Shown: in pieces, positions 11,301 to 21,440 of the stretch
Position numbering within the stretch: position 1 is the stretch's first letter
How the letters are laid out: each line of letters opens with the position of its first letter
From: Macrotis lagotis
Taxonomy: Eukaryota > Chordata > Mammalia > Peramelemorphia > Peramelidae
Reading direction: 5' to 3'
Length of the DNA stretch: 64,000 bases
Assembly (NCBI RefSeq): GCF_037893015.1
Contig: NC_133658.1
Location: forward strand, 255,038,397 to 255,102,396
Program-made: the position numbers and the translations under genes
The notes under the pieces: model-generated
Told to the model about the DNA's origin: nothing
The model's input: only the letters and a program-made list of their open reading frames with translations
The model's database searches: none

Positions 11301-11639
11301 GACAGCAATCATTGTTGATCTGATAAGACTTTTCTGGGGGATCAAATTACAAACTGAGAATCCCAGGAGTCAGTGATTCATTAGGAGTTATCCTTTGGTT
11401 TCAGGAAGTAAACAGCTTCTGAGCTATGCATTTTCCATGTAAATATGTCACAGTCCACTAGTCTTGTCAGAGGTGTGACTTTTTATTTGAGGTGGGTGGG
11501 AGAGTTTAATGCATTTAAAATGCCTTTGATTTCCAATGTGAAAATTCAAAATATTTAAAATCTAAAATATTCTTGTCATGATAGATGATAATAACTTACT
11601 AGTGTTTCGATAAGATTAACTATTTTCCTCATAACTGTT

Positions 11640-11785
11640 CAAAGAAGATAGGTAGAATCCCTTTTTACAGATTAAGAGACTGAGTCTCAGACAAGTTAAG
11701 TGACTTACTAAAGATTACATGGCTCCAGTTAGGAAGAAATTCAAATCTGTTATGTAATTCTAAGACTGGAGCTTGTTTTACAAAC
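11640..11785 (-). repeat. MIR/THER1-type CORE-SINE, antisense
   Basis: 'tttacagattaagagactga' and 'caagttaagtgacttactaa' are the reversed core; it ends in a worn B-box. Confidence 0.7.
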
Positions 11786-11839
11786 ATCATCATGATTCCT
11801 ATAACATACTTGGTTAATATAGGTTGCTCTGTTTTAAGA

Positions 11840-12030
11840 GGGTAGCTTGGAGTACTAGACAGAGGGGCTAGGAAGACCTGATTTCAAATCCTTCTTCAGT
11901 CACTTAACTTCTCCTGTCTTGTAGCTTCTAAGACTATAAGATGTAGAGAAGGTGCCAATCTGCTTTGATAGCCACAGTGCAGTGGGACTCTCCTCACCTG
12001 GGACTTATCTCTACGCACAAAATCACAGGC
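11840..12030 (+). repeat. tRNA-derived SINE of a third family, sense
   Basis: A worn head ('aggggctaggaagacctgat') and core ('cagtcacttaacttctcctg') are followed by a 3' module unlike MIR, MAR1 or WSINE1: 'taagactataagatgtagag', 'aaggtgccaatctgctttga' and 'actctcctcacctgggactt', ending near 'aaaatcacaggccctatc'. The same module occurs at 44565-44805 and, reversed and partial, at 49825-49990. Confidence 0.7.
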
Positions 12031-12111
12031 CCTATCTCTAATAGTCATGCTTACTAGCTATTTATTTAAAAATGAACTGGCCAGTTTATTTCCTCTGTTC
12101 ATTCTACACAC

Positions 12112-12305
12112 AAGTTATGGGTTATAAAATTTAGAGCTGGAAAGAATCCTAGGGATATAACTCCTCCTTAGAGATGGATAAACAGAAACATAGTCTAGAG
12201 GACTTTCTCAAGATCACAGAGGTAATAAATAAGAAATGGTCAGTATTTGAACTAAGGTTCTCTAACATCAAATCAAGTAATCTTTCCATTATATCATGTT
12301 CCATA
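12112..12305 (-). repeat. THER1/MIR-type CORE-SINE, antisense
   Basis: 'tagagctggaaagaatccta', 'gactttctcaagatcacaga' and 'cagtatttgaactaaggttc' mark the reversed tail, core and B-box. Confidence 0.7.
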
Positions 12306-12309
12306 AAGT

Positions 12310-12785
12310 TTCTAGTGAAAATCCAGAGGAAAAGCAAAAAAAAAAAATCTAATTTTTATAAGACTGTGCCATATCTCAACATGAACTCTACATTTGAAGA
12401 TATTATAAGGAGAGTCTAAAAATAATATACATTCTCTCATTTCAAACCATTCAAAAATCATTTATGGAAATAATATCTGTCCTCTCCCATGAACCCAGGG
12501 CTAAAATCAAATAATTCCCACTTTTTCATTTCTATTAACTATGAAAGTAACTACCCTAGTATCCTTGAATGACAGCTTTTCTTTTTCTATTTAAATGTGT
12601 GATATATTAAAGATAGAGCTGGTTTAATTTAATTGTCTGATAGTATATTCCTTTATTGTTCTAGAATAGAGAAGAATGAATAGCTTGCCTTCTATGTGTT
12701 AGTATTGTAATGATGTCCTGGAAACTGTCAAGTCAAAGTGATTGATTAGATCTAAGTAATCACACAAATGATGGTTTAAGAAATT
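12310..12785. other. No recognised feature
   Basis: AT-rich; nothing recognised. Confidence 0.35.
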
Positions 12786-12787
12786 TT

Positions 12788-13000
12788 CTCTTAATAATAA
12801 TATTTCTCATTTATAGAGTACCTGACAGTTTACAGAATGTTTCTACTATAACAGCCCCATGAAGTCAAATTATTATTTTCATTATATAGATGAAGAAACT
12901 TGGACTCTAAGAGTGACTTGTCCAAGGTTATATGGTTTGTATGGAGATACTTAAATCTATGTCTTCTGCCTTCACATTAACCCTCTTTTCACTTCAGGAG
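12788..13000 (-). repeat. MIR CORE-SINE, antisense, near full length
   Basis: 'aataatatttctcatttata', 'tatagatgaagaaacttgga' and 'agagtgacttgtccaaggtt' run in reverse MIR order from 3' end to core. Confidence 0.8.
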
Positions 13001-13154
13001 AGATCTTTTATCAAATTTTTGTTGACATCTATGCTTGCCATAAAACAAACCTTTTAGCTATTCTTATATTTAAATTAAATATTCTAATATTAATATCTAA
13101 ACAGACTTGTTTCTAATTTACTCTTGATATAAGTCAAATTATCAAAAATTAAAC

Positions 13155-13730
13155 TTTAAATTGGAAATTGAGGGGGTGCCCATCAACTGGGAAATAGCTG
13201 AACAAGTTGTGGCTTATGATTGTGAAAGACTGCGCTATCAGAAATGATGAACAAGATGGTTTGAGAAAAAAATCTGGGAAGACATATATGAACTCATGCA
13301 AAGTGAAGTGAGCAGAATCAGAAGAACTTTGCAATATTGTAAAGATGACTAACACTGAAAAACTCAGCTATTCTGATCAAGACAATAATCCAAGACAATT
13401 CCAAAGGATTCATGATGAAAATTACCGTCCACTTCCAGAGAAAGAACTGATGAAGTGTTGGTTGAAACATACTTTTTTACTTCATTTCTTGTTTTATTGT
13501 TGTTGTTGTTGTTGGTAGTGGTGGTTTTTCGTTGTTTTTGTAACATGACTAATAGGGAAATACATTTTTCATGACTTTACATGTCATATTAATATCATCT
13601 TGCTTGCCTTCTCAATAATAGGGAGGAGTAGGAAGGAGGGGAGAATTTGGAATTCAAAACTTTTTAAAAATAATGAATGTTAAAAATTTAATACTTCACT
13701 TAGGTGAAATAAAAAACAAGTTAGACTTTA
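13155..13730 (+). mobile_element. LINE-1 3' end (marsupial type), sense
   Basis: It opens with 'gtgcccatcaactgggaaat' and 'agctgaacaagttgtggctt', continues with 'catgcaaagtgaagtgagca' and 'gaagaactttgcaatattg', then 'aagacaattccaaaggattc'. It ends with 'gcttgccttctcaataatag', a G/A-rich stretch, 'atttggaattcaaaac' and an A-rich end. This is the 3' end of marsupial L1 elements as I remember them. Strongly 5'-truncated, and the intact ORF2 end is absent. A (TTG)n tract lies at about 13497-13515. Confidence 0.75.
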
Positions 13731-14155
13731 TGCCATTGAATAATAAATAGATTAATGACTAATAGGTTTTCTAAATATGTAAAACTACTTTTCTATTATG
13801 ACTTGTAATGCCTTGCAATACAATAGGAAGGAAAATATATATATAATATATATAATATAAGACTATAAATATATGTATTTATAGTAAATATATTTCACTG
13901 TTTTGAATATCCTAGGACTTTACCATATAAACACAGAATGAAGTGGACTTTAGACCCTGTTCCCTGTTTTTTATAATTTTGTGGGGAAAAACAGTATACT
14001 TGAAAATTTTTATTTAAATTTAAATCTATAGCAGTGAAAAGGGCCATTTCAAAAACCATTATTTCAAGCATCAAGAAATAAACTAAAACATTCTCTGGTT
14101 CAGCACTTGACTTTTTACTTTAGTGATCTAAAACTTTAGCAAAGGCAACATAGAT
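13730..14155. other. No recognised feature
   Basis: AT-rich, with a short TA-rich low-complexity run near 13834-13870. Confidence 0.35.
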
Positions 14156-14290
14156 TGTTGGGGCTGAAAGGAACTTTAGAAATCCAGTCCAAATCTCACT
14201 TGAGATAGGAAGAAACTAAGTCTCAGAGAAGTAAAGCAATTTGCTCAAGGATACACAGCAAATAAGGGACAATGCTTTATGCTTTGCCAA
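14155..14290 (-). repeat. THER1/MIR fragment, antisense
   Basis: 'gggctgaaaggaactttaga' and 'gcaatttgctcaaggataca' are the reversed tail and core. Confidence 0.7.
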
Positions 14291-14299
14291 AATTCTTAT

Positions 14300-15190
14300 T
14301 TCAGATATCAAGAAATAAGTTACTTGTTATATCTACCCTTCTTGATCTATTAAAGGAATTGCATTTTATTTGTCTTACTTAAAAAAAAACCCTACTGTAA
14401 GGGATACTACAATAATTCAGTCAGCTTGGTCTTTTAACTAGTATATTGTCTTGTATAATCTAAAAACTTGTTTTTCTTTTAAAAAAAAAAGCTACTTTCC
14501 TGACACTGATAAAAAAAAGCCATCAAGTTAGACTCAAAATAGAGGGTGGAATGAGTGGTAAATACACTGAAGTTAAATCATTAATTGATTCAACTACATA
14601 GTTGATCTATTATATTCTTTCAATGGAATTTTTTTGTTTAAAGAGGATTATGTGAAATCATAACTAAGCTTCATTAACTTGGAGTGATTTATTTTTTGGT
14701 AACCAGATGTTTGGTTATAGCTGATAAAGCATGAAAAACTGCATTCTTGGCTGTTTATTTTTCAAGGGTGTGTTAGGTAACAATGACAAATATTATGGGG
14801 CTGCATTACTCCTCCTTACTGACATACTTGTGACTGATCTTTTTTTATCAGATGAAGTGGAAACTTACATACCAAAAAAGGAAAATATATCCTAAAGAAT
14901 ATCTGTGTAGAACAGACTGGTAACAACAAAAATGACAGTAAACAACCAGTTAGAGCTTTTTAAAACATTAGAAGGCCTATCCTTATATTTCTCTTTTTTT
15001 TAAAAAAAGAAAAAAAATCCCCTAATCAAGGCACCTCCACACTAAAAAAGAACAATAAAAAAGAAAACACACTTCCCATATTGCTCTAAAATTCACATAT
15101 ACTAGAACATTTGTCCTTGTGATTAATGTGAATATAAAGAAGGAATTATAAAAATTAAAAGGTTAGATACTATATAATATCCTATTTGTC
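14300..15190. other. Repeat-poor AT-rich stretch with homeodomain-like sites
   Basis: No repeat family seen over about 900 bases. AT-rich motifs such as 'atcattaattgattcaac' (14577-14594) and several TAAT/ATTA cores occur; on their own these are weak. Candidate flank of the element at 15190-15720. Confidence 0.3.
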
Positions 15191-15720
15191 CATTATTTTA
15201 AAAAAATCCTCCAAATCTGATTGAATAAGATCAGAGGAATTTCATGAAGCAAACTACTAAATCATTTGAGTCAAGCAATGAAAACAAAATACAAAATCAG
15301 GAAATGACAACAGGAAATGTTCTGAAGACAAAATGCATAAGAAGAGCCCAGATCACTGCATACATTATGCAAATCTAATCAAATGATTCTGCAGATGAAA
15401 TGCAAAGGAACTGAGTCACTATTGTCACTGACAACAGTCAGTCTTGTGCCTGCTCTAGAAACAGAAGTCTCCCTGATCTAAATTCTGCACACAATTGCTA
15501 AATCAAATTTTCCAGCTCCAGGTGATTAGTCAGTTAACAAATTAAATCACCCAGGCTCTAGTTTACCAGGCACAAAGCAGATAGGATTGGGTAACTGGGT
15601 ACACAGGTCAATGATGACTTATGCAAAAATTGAGCATTGAAAAGCCCCAGGCTTATTTTTGACCCTGTAGGACTGGAGCCTATTTTAATTTTCATATCAG
15701 TTGGGTCAAAATGTATCAAC
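15190..15720. promoter_or_regulatory. Candidate conserved non-coding element (enhancer-like)
   Basis: Repeat-free stretch of balanced composition with no open frame. It contains a perfect octamer ATGCAAAT at 15367-15374, an AP-1 site TGAGTCA at 15412-15418, and repeated 'taaatca' and 'cagttaacaaattaaatcac' (15531-15550). The motif density and lack of repeats on both sides for about 2 kb resemble conserved enhancers near developmental genes. This is inference; conservation was not tested. Confidence 0.35.
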
Positions 15721-16399
15721 CTAAAGACACTAAATCAATAATGAATGCATTCTGTCCTTTGTAACCCATAGATAACAATATCTTTAGTATATCTTCAATC
15801 ATTTTACAGCAAACCAAAAAATGTAACTTAATCTTTCAGGAATTGCTGAAAAGGAGCAAGAAATGTTAAGGTTTTTCCTAGCTAAACTTTTTTTTTTTAA
15901 TAAACAGATTAATTATTTCCAGGAAAGGAAACTGGTGAATTGATCATTTTATTTCACCCAAGGTCAACTTTCCAAAAGTATGCTATGTGTTATATCAGAT
16001 GGGAAGATTAGAGAGGTGAGGATCCTGCCAAATTTATCATAATAAACAATCAAAGAGAAGACACCTGGAAATAGATTGTATCATAGTATTCTTTTTGATA
16101 TGGCGTACTTTGGTGTCTTCATAACATCCCAGAAATAATATCTTTCTCTTTGCATTCTTTTAATTTTTTGCCTCTTTCTAATATGTAGAAATTATGCTAT
16201 TCTCCACCACTGATGATGCCAATACAGCTCAGCCTTATAAATTTCTGGTCTTGCCTGAACATAGGCTATCTGACAATGAGAGGTTAAGACAAACATGGAT
16301 CAACCACAGACCATTCATACTGTGTTATATAGGACAAAACACCATACCAGTCAATTACATGTTTTTCCCCCCTATAAAGTCAATAAATGAATTTGACTA

Positions 16400-16560
16400 A
16401 TTTTCTTATCAGATCATAGGCTGGAGGTCTGGAAGAAAATTTAGAGATCATTTAGTCTAACTTCTTAATTTAAAAAAAAAAGAGGAAATTGAGGACCAGA
16501 GAGATATCATGACTTGCCCAAGGAAACAAAACTTTCCTGATTATACCTTCTGCAGGAGCC
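16400..16560 (-). repeat. THER1/MIR-type CORE-SINE, antisense
   Basis: 'atcataggctggaggtctgg', 'gaggaaattgaggaccagag' and 'gacttgcccaaggaaac' give the reversed tail and core. Confidence 0.7.
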
Positions 16561-16619
16561 TGCCCTAGTCCCTCGATATTCCCAGCTGCTAGTTTCTTCC
16601 CCTCTTCCCCCTCTGAGAT

Positions 16620-16741
16620 TATTTACATTTCCTCTGTTGATATTTTATAAGTACTTAATTTTCACATGTTGTCTCTCTCTTAGAAAGTTAATTCCTTGAA
16701 GGCAGGAATTATTTTTGTCTTTCTTTGTATCTCCAGTGTTC
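16620..16741 (+). repeat. LINE-2 tail, sense, split by a SINE
   Basis: 'agttaattccttgaaggcag' and 'gtctttctttgtatctccag' form the L2 tail before 'agtg(c)ttagcac'. The expected next part resumes after the SINE at about 16975 ('atttagcaaagactaagcac'). Confidence 0.7.
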
Positions 16742-16968
16742 GGTGGCTGGGTGACATAGTAGATAAAGTGCAGGGCCTGAAGTCAGGAATTCAAATCTGG
16801 CTTCAGACTCTTGTTTGTGTGACCCTGGGTCAGTCACTTAACCCTGTTTGCCTCAGTTACCTCATCTGTAAAACAATCTGGTGAAAGATTTGGCAAACTC
16901 TACTATCTCTGCCAAGAAAACCTCAGCTGGGGTAAGGAAGACTCAGGCACTATTGAAATGACGCCACA
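16742..16968 (+). repeat. MAR1-type CORE-SINE, sense, inserted in L2 tail
   Basis: 'gggtgacatagtagataaag' head, 'gtgtgaccctgggtcagtca' core, 'gcctcagttacctcatctgt', 'ctctgccaagaaaacctcag' and 'tattgaaatgacgccacaac' as a worn end. Confidence 0.85.
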
Positions 16969-16999
16969 ACATCTCCACTATTTAGCAAAGACTAAGCAC

Positions 17000-17100
17000 T
17001 GTTTATAAAATGGAACTGTTAAATTAAGTAGCAGAGATAGAATTGGAATTTAATTCCTCTTACTTCAAATCCAGTGTTTCAAATCTAGTGCTGCCTCTTC
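17000..17100 (-). repeat. MIR-type fragment, antisense
   Basis: 'gtagcagagatagaattgga' and 'tcttacttcaaatccagtg' fit the reversed B-box and head; the rest is lost. Confidence 0.5.
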
Positions 17101-17119
17101 CACAGCATTGTTACTTTAT

Positions 17120-17125
17120 CATATA

Positions 17126-17182
<57 letters not shown>
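17120..17182. repeat. (AT)n microsatellite
   Basis: About 27 AT units with a few interruptions at the left end. Confidence 0.95.
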
Positions 17183-17185
<3 letters not shown>

Positions 17186-17399
17186 TTTTTGGACTTAATT
17201 AAGGAAGTTAGCATTGTGTGTAGCAAAATCTGATTTCTAGTATTAGAAAACCCGAGTTTGGTAATATTAAGTTCCTAAATATCTGTGGTTCCTTTTGTGT
17301 AGCACTTGAGTTTATGATTTTGATGGTGTGGGAGTCAGTCTAGAAACTCCTCCTTCTTTGGATTTAAGATGAACATCACCTTGGTAATTTAAGAGAGGA

Positions 17400-17515
17400 A
17401 GAGCTGGGACTTCATGACTCCTGGTTTTGTATTTAAGATGGGACTTGAACCCAGAGTTTCCTGACTTCAAGGCCAACCCTCTCTCCACTATGCCAGGATG
17501 CTTTTTATCATTCTA
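17400..17515 (-). repeat. SINE head (MIR/THER1-like), antisense
   Basis: 'gacttgaacccagagtttcc', 'tgacttcaaggccaaccctc' and 'tctccactatgccagg' are the reversed B-box and tRNA-like head. Confidence 0.7.
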
Positions 17516-17585
17516 GATATAAAATGGGGGGGTTGGATGAGATAATGGCTATGTTACTTCAAGCTCTGTAATTCAGTAAAAAGAT
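17515..17585 (+). repeat. THER1-like tail, sense
   Basis: 'gggttggatgagataatggc' and 'caagctctgtaattcag' fit the 'ggttggactagatggcctc' tail segment. Confidence 0.55.
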
Positions 17586-17940
17586 GACTTGGACATTAAG
17601 TAGGACAAAAGTTTGATCTCATGTTCATAAGACACCTTAAAGAATCCTGAACGTTATTGCCATGGGCACTGTTCTCACTTGCAGATGTGTTTTGGAAATG
17701 AATAGATACGAATTGTCCAACTGTTCAATAGTATTTTCCCTAGATTTCTACTGTTAAATATCTTCTATATTATAAATTCTCATATAATATATACCATTTG
17801 CTATATTTATTATGTATGTTATCATATATGAAGTATACAATTGTATAAATTACATAAAATATAATTTTTTATTAGGTATAGGAACTAGACCAGTAATTTC
17901 ATTGGCATAAGGAAATCCCAAGTCAAGAAAGTTTTCTAGA
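17585..17940. other. No recognised feature
   Basis: AT-rich; the 17755-17880 part is low-complexity TA/AT sequence. Confidence 0.35.
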
Positions 17941-17960
17941 GACCTGAGACTGTAAAGTGA

Positions 17961-18074
17961 TTTGTCCAGAATCATTCAGCTTATACGTGTCAGAGGAATG
18001 ACTCAGGTATTTTTAGCTTTGTCCAGAGTCATTCAGCTTATATGTGTCAGAGGAATGATTCAGGTATTTTTAGC
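17961..18074. repeat. 57-bp tandem duplication in a reversed MIR-like core
   Basis: Two adjacent 57-bp copies (17961-18017 and 18018-18074), each starting 'tttgtccaga' and ending 'caggtatttttagc', differ at three positions, all transitions. Because 57 is a multiple of three, an open frame crossing it (17962-18228) encodes a repeated peptide. That is a by-product, not evidence of a gene. The starting sequence looks like a worn MIR core read in reverse. Confidence 0.95.
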
Positions 18075-18316
18075 TCCAAAACAACTTCCTATGTTTCTGT
18101 CAGATATAATTATGACCTTATTAGTCAAAGGAAAAACATTTTATTTTTTCAGAAGTTTATTTCAAAAGCATTCCAATAAAACAAAAATGTTATTTAAATC
18201 TAGACTTAGAACTCCTTTCTGGATATAGGAACCAGAGGGTAATAGAAAGAGGCCTTATGTGGGATTTTAGATATCAGGCATCTAATCTCCTTTTTACCAT
18301 TAGCTATTTATGTGAC

Positions 18317-18560
18317 TTAAAAAAATTTTTGTTATTGAGTACTTTATTTTTTTAACTATATGCAATGATAATTTTAACAATCTTTTTTTGTTTCTGAGTT
18401 TTACATTTTTCTCCCTCCCTCCCTCCTCTCACTCATCCCCCCTGAAAGAAAGCAATCTAATATAAGTGATACATGCATAATTTTGCTAAAAATAGATCCA
18501 TATTAATTATGTTGGAAAAGAAGAATGAAATACAAAAAGAAAAAAAAAACTATGTTATAA
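18317..18560 (-). mobile_element. LINE-1 3' end, antisense
   Basis: 'attgagtactttatttttt' and 'tttctgagttttacattttt' are followed by a 'ctccctccctccctcc' stretch and 'gaaagcaatctaatataagt', 'gatacatgcataattttgct' and 'catattaattatgttggaaa'. This is the reverse of the same L1 3' end that lies in sense at 13500-13700. Only about 240 bases remain. Confidence 0.7.
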
Positions 18561-18564
18561 TCAG

Positions 18565-18780
18565 AGTGCTAGACTTGGAATCAGAAAGACCAGAGTTTGT
18601 ATTCTGCCCCTGATACTTATTAACTGTGTGACTTTGAATAAGTTATTTAATCTCTCTCAGACTCAAGACACCTCTCTAAAACTATCAGTAACAGAGCAGT
18701 AGAAATTATAGGCCTTTAACTAGTGAAGGATGTACTTTTTGAATTTTAATTTAGTAATCTGTAACAAGAGTAGTCTCAGG
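18565..18780 (+). repeat. MIR-type CORE-SINE, sense
   Basis: 'tgctagacttggaatcagaa', 'gatacttattaactgtgtga' and 'ctttgaataagttatttaat' form the head and core. The 3' half is worn. Confidence 0.65.
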
Positions 18781-18821
18781 GTTACCGTGAAGATAAAATA
18801 AGATAAGACAATAAGTGAGTA

Positions 18822-18995
18822 GTAAGGGCGGATAGGTGGCGCAGTGGATAAAGCACTGGCCCTGGAGTCAGAAGTACCTGAGTTCAAATCTGGCCTCAGA
18901 CACTTAATAATTACCTAGCTTTGTGGCCTTGGGCAAGCCACTTAACCCTGTTTGCTTTGCAAAAAACCTAAAAAAACCTCCCCAAAACAAAACAA
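18822..18995 (+). repeat. WSINE1-type SINE, sense, with target-site duplication
   Basis: 'gataggtggcgcagtggata' head, 'ggccctggagtcagaagtac', 'cagacacttaataattacct' and 'gtggccttgggcaagccact', ending in TTTGCAAAAA plus an A-rich tail. Flanked by 12-bp direct repeats AATAAGTGAGTA (18810-18821) and AATAAGTAAGTA (18996-19007) with one mismatch. Relatively young copy. Confidence 0.92.
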
Positions 18996-19317
18996 AATAA
19001 GTAAGTATGGAGGACCTGCTATGTGTATTGCACAGTGAAGGCTACTACAGAAGTAAGAGACACACATAGTTTTTGCTCTCAGAAAGCACCAAACTTATAA
19101 CAGGTAGAACAATTAGTTTGTAGTAATTTGTAATTTTAGCAATAATTAAAGGTTCAAATGATGTGATGTAGATTTCAGTTATGAAAGGGTTAAGAGAAGA
19201 TGACAAAAGATCAATGAGGAATAAGTGTAATCTCAGGGATTTGATGTCATGTTCATATGAAGATGGCAGGACTTGAGCTGGAAGAATGAGTAGGATCTGT
19301 ATAGGCTTTTGGATGAT

Positions 19318-19420
19318 CATAGGTTATAGAGCTAGGAGCAATGTAAGAGAAGATTCAGTCCAATCTCCTCATTTTATATAGAGAAAGAAACTGAGGTTAA
19401 AAGAGGGGAAATTATTCCAG
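19318..19420 (-). repeat. THER1/MIR fragment, antisense
   Basis: 'tcataggttatagagctagg', 'ccaatctcctcattttatat' and 'agaaagaaactgaggttaaa'. Confidence 0.7.
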
Positions 19421-19555
19421 CTTTCCTTCTTATTATCTGTGTGACCCTGAGTAAGTCATCTAAACTCCCTGAGTATCAGTTTTCTCATCTACAAAATGAA
19501 GATTTGAACTGAATGACTGATAAGTTACCTTTCAACTCTAAATCTATGATTACAT
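19420..19555 (+). repeat. THER1/MIR 3' half, sense
   Basis: 'ctgtgtgaccctgagtaagt', 'cagttttctcatctacaaaa' and 'caactctaaatctatgatta' run in sense order. It abuts the antisense fragment just before it. Confidence 0.75.
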
Positions 19556-19890
19556 AGCATGTATGGAATAAGAAAATCATTCTGTCTTGATACAGAGGAT
19601 CCTGATCAGGAAGCAGTGGGAAATTGGATGGGGAAGCTACGTGAAGGCCAGGTGAAAGGCTCAGAGAGCTAGTAGAGAAGTTTGGATATGGTGCCATATG
19701 ATTTGGAGCTATGGTATGAGTTTGACCAAGGAGTGACATGAAGAAAATGATATTTAAAGATAACTACCCTGACAGTAACATGCAAGATACATTGGAGGAA
19801 TATGATAATGTTCTGAAAAGTTACTTTGATAAATTTAATTGATATGGGTTGTCTGTTACCACTCTTGGATTTTGGCTTTTAAGAGAGAGC
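19555..19890. other. No recognised feature
   Basis: Moderate GC; phrases such as 'gggaagctacgtgaaggcc' match no family that I know. Confidence 0.35.
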
Positions 19891-19891
19891 T

Positions 19892-19938
19892 ATGTGTGGC
19901 CTTGGGCAAGCTGCTTAACCCTATTGCCTTGCAAAAAC

Positions 19939-19978
<40 letters not shown>
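19892..19978 (+). repeat. WSINE1-type 3' end followed by (GA)n
   Basis: Only the last 60 bases of the SINE are present ('gtggccttgggcaagctgct', 'ccctattgccttgcaaaaac'). The A tail runs straight into about 14 GA units, so the microsatellite appears to have grown from the SINE tail. Confidence 0.85.
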
Positions 19979-19979
<1 letters not shown>

Positions 19980-20049
19980 AGACAGAGAAGTCAGACAGAA
20001 AAGGGGATGAACTACATAACTGGAAGGAATCCTGAAAATAATAATAGCT

Positions 20050-20130
20050 AGCACTTATATAGCAAAGCACTTTTTATATGTTATTTCATTTGACTCATGC
20101 AAATGATAGTGGGAGGAAACCCTGTTAAAA
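20050..20130 (-). repeat. MIR 3' end, antisense
   Basis: 'agctagcacttatatagcaa' and 'gcactttttatatgttattt' are the reversed MIR 3' end. Confidence 0.6.
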
Positions 20131-20168
20131 GACCAATAGGGAGCTAGATTTATATAGAAGAGAAGGAG

Positions 20169-20332
20169 GGGTGGCTAGGTGGGACAGTGGATAGAGCACC
20201 GGCCCTGGAGTCCGGAGTACCTGGGTTCAAATCCAGTCTCAGACACTTAATAATTACCTAGCTGTGTGGCCTTGGGCAAGCCACTTAACCCCATTTGCCT
20301 TGCAAAAACTAAAAAAAAAAAAAAAAAAAAAA
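20169..20332 (+). repeat. WSINE1-type SINE, full length, with perfect target-site duplication
   Basis: The full head, 'ggccctggagtccggagtac', 'ttaataattacctagctgtg' and 'ccatttgccttgcaaaaact' plus about 23 A. The 13-bp duplication AGAAGAGAAGGAG lies at 20156-20168 and 20333-20345 without mismatch. This looks like the youngest insertion of the window. Confidence 0.97.
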
Positions 20333-20345
20333 AGAAGAGAAGGAG

Positions 20346-20640
20346 CTGTTGCCTTATGGGGACTCCAAAGAAAAGGAGGTTTGACATTCAATGAGCCATG
20401 GAGGAAGAACAACCCAGGTTTATCCCTTTGTTGGTAAAGTGAGTCATATGGACTATAGGATTGATACCCTAATACCCTTGAGTTCTTCCTTTTATAGGGA
20501 ATCTACCCTATATGGTCTGGGAGAATAAATGCTTGAGAAGATAAAGGATCACCAGATTGGAGTTACTTTATTTCTTAGTAATCTTGAGTTCTTTTATGTA
20601 GGGGACACACCCAGGCTAATTCTATAAATCTGGAGGAGGT
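20346..20640. other. Unassigned stretch with an internal imperfect direct repeat
   Basis: 'cttgagttcttccttttata' followed by 'gggaatctaccc' (about 20478-20509) is echoed by 'cttgagttcttttatgtagg' with 'ggacacaccc' (about 20582-20611). I do not recognise the family. It might be a worn LTR-type element; a weak guess. Confidence 0.3.
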
Positions 20641-20652
20641 GTGTGTGTGTGT

Positions 20653-20822
20653 GCAGTGGTTTGTTATTTCCTTCTTCAATTCATTTTACTGATGGGGAAA
20701 CTGACTTGCCCAGGATTGCACAAGTAATAAGTGTCTAAGATTAGATTTGAACTCAGGAAGATGTCCTTCTGATTCCAAACTCTGATTACAAGCTCTATTC
20801 ACTAAGTCACCTAGCTGCCCCA
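20653..20822 (-). repeat. MAR1-type CORE-SINE, antisense, tail missing
   Basis: 'ttatttccttcttcaattca', 'ttttactgatggggaaactg', 'cccaggattgcacaagtaat' and the head 'aagtcacctagctgcccc'. Confidence 0.85.
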
Positions 20823-20925
20823 TGTGTATTATATACATAAGATAACACACATATATCCTTGGAAAAGATGGAAGTTCAATTGAGAGGAAAGAAGGAAAAT
20901 TGTCTTGACTATTTATGGACTAAGA

Positions 20926-20927
<2 letters not shown>

Positions 20928-20960
<33 letters not shown>
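20928..20960. repeat. (GT)n microsatellite
   Basis: About 16 GT units. Confidence 0.95.
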
Positions 20961-20963
<3 letters not shown>

Positions 20964-21224
20964 AGATTGGGATAAATAAAATTCTGCTTAATATTTGATG
21001 TTTTATTAGCCTGAGTGCTTGCATAGAAGCTGAGGGTCCTTTTATTCAGAAGCCAGACTTTAATATTAGCAGAGGAAATCCTCTAAGGAGGCTTTAACCA
21101 AAGAGATTATTGTGAAGGACATCTATCACCACACCTCCTGTCCAAAAAAAAGAAAAAGAATCTGGTTTGTATGAATTCAAAGCAATAGTTAAGAGTCATT
21201 TGGAGCTTGAAGTGTAAGTAAGGT

Positions 21225-21440
21225 ATGTTTGTCACAACTCTGTGAGATAAAGTGTGCAATTATTATTATTATTATTCCAGTTTTTATTTTTTATTTTTCT
21301 ATAGAAGGCTATTGAGACAAAGAGAGGTGGAGTAAACAGCTTGTCACTTGAGAACTATATGATTCAGTATCTGAGCCAGTTCTCAAACCCAAGGGTTCAA
21401 TCTCCAAATCTGATAACTTTCCCAATATGTTATTCTGCCT
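21225..21440 (-). repeat. MIR-type CORE-SINE, antisense
   Basis: 'gtgagataaagtgtgcaatt' and (ATT)n, then a worn core and 'cagttctcaaacccaagggt' as reversed B-box. Confidence 0.55.

Noticed and set aside
17962-18228. Open frame encoding a repeated peptide
   Set aside because: The repeat is a DNA-level 57-bp tandem duplication within a worn SINE; nothing suggests translation.
18822-18900. tRNA genes suggested by A- and B-box-like sequences
   Set aside because: These boxes belong to tRNA-derived SINE heads that recur across the window; no cloverleaf or genuine tRNA end.
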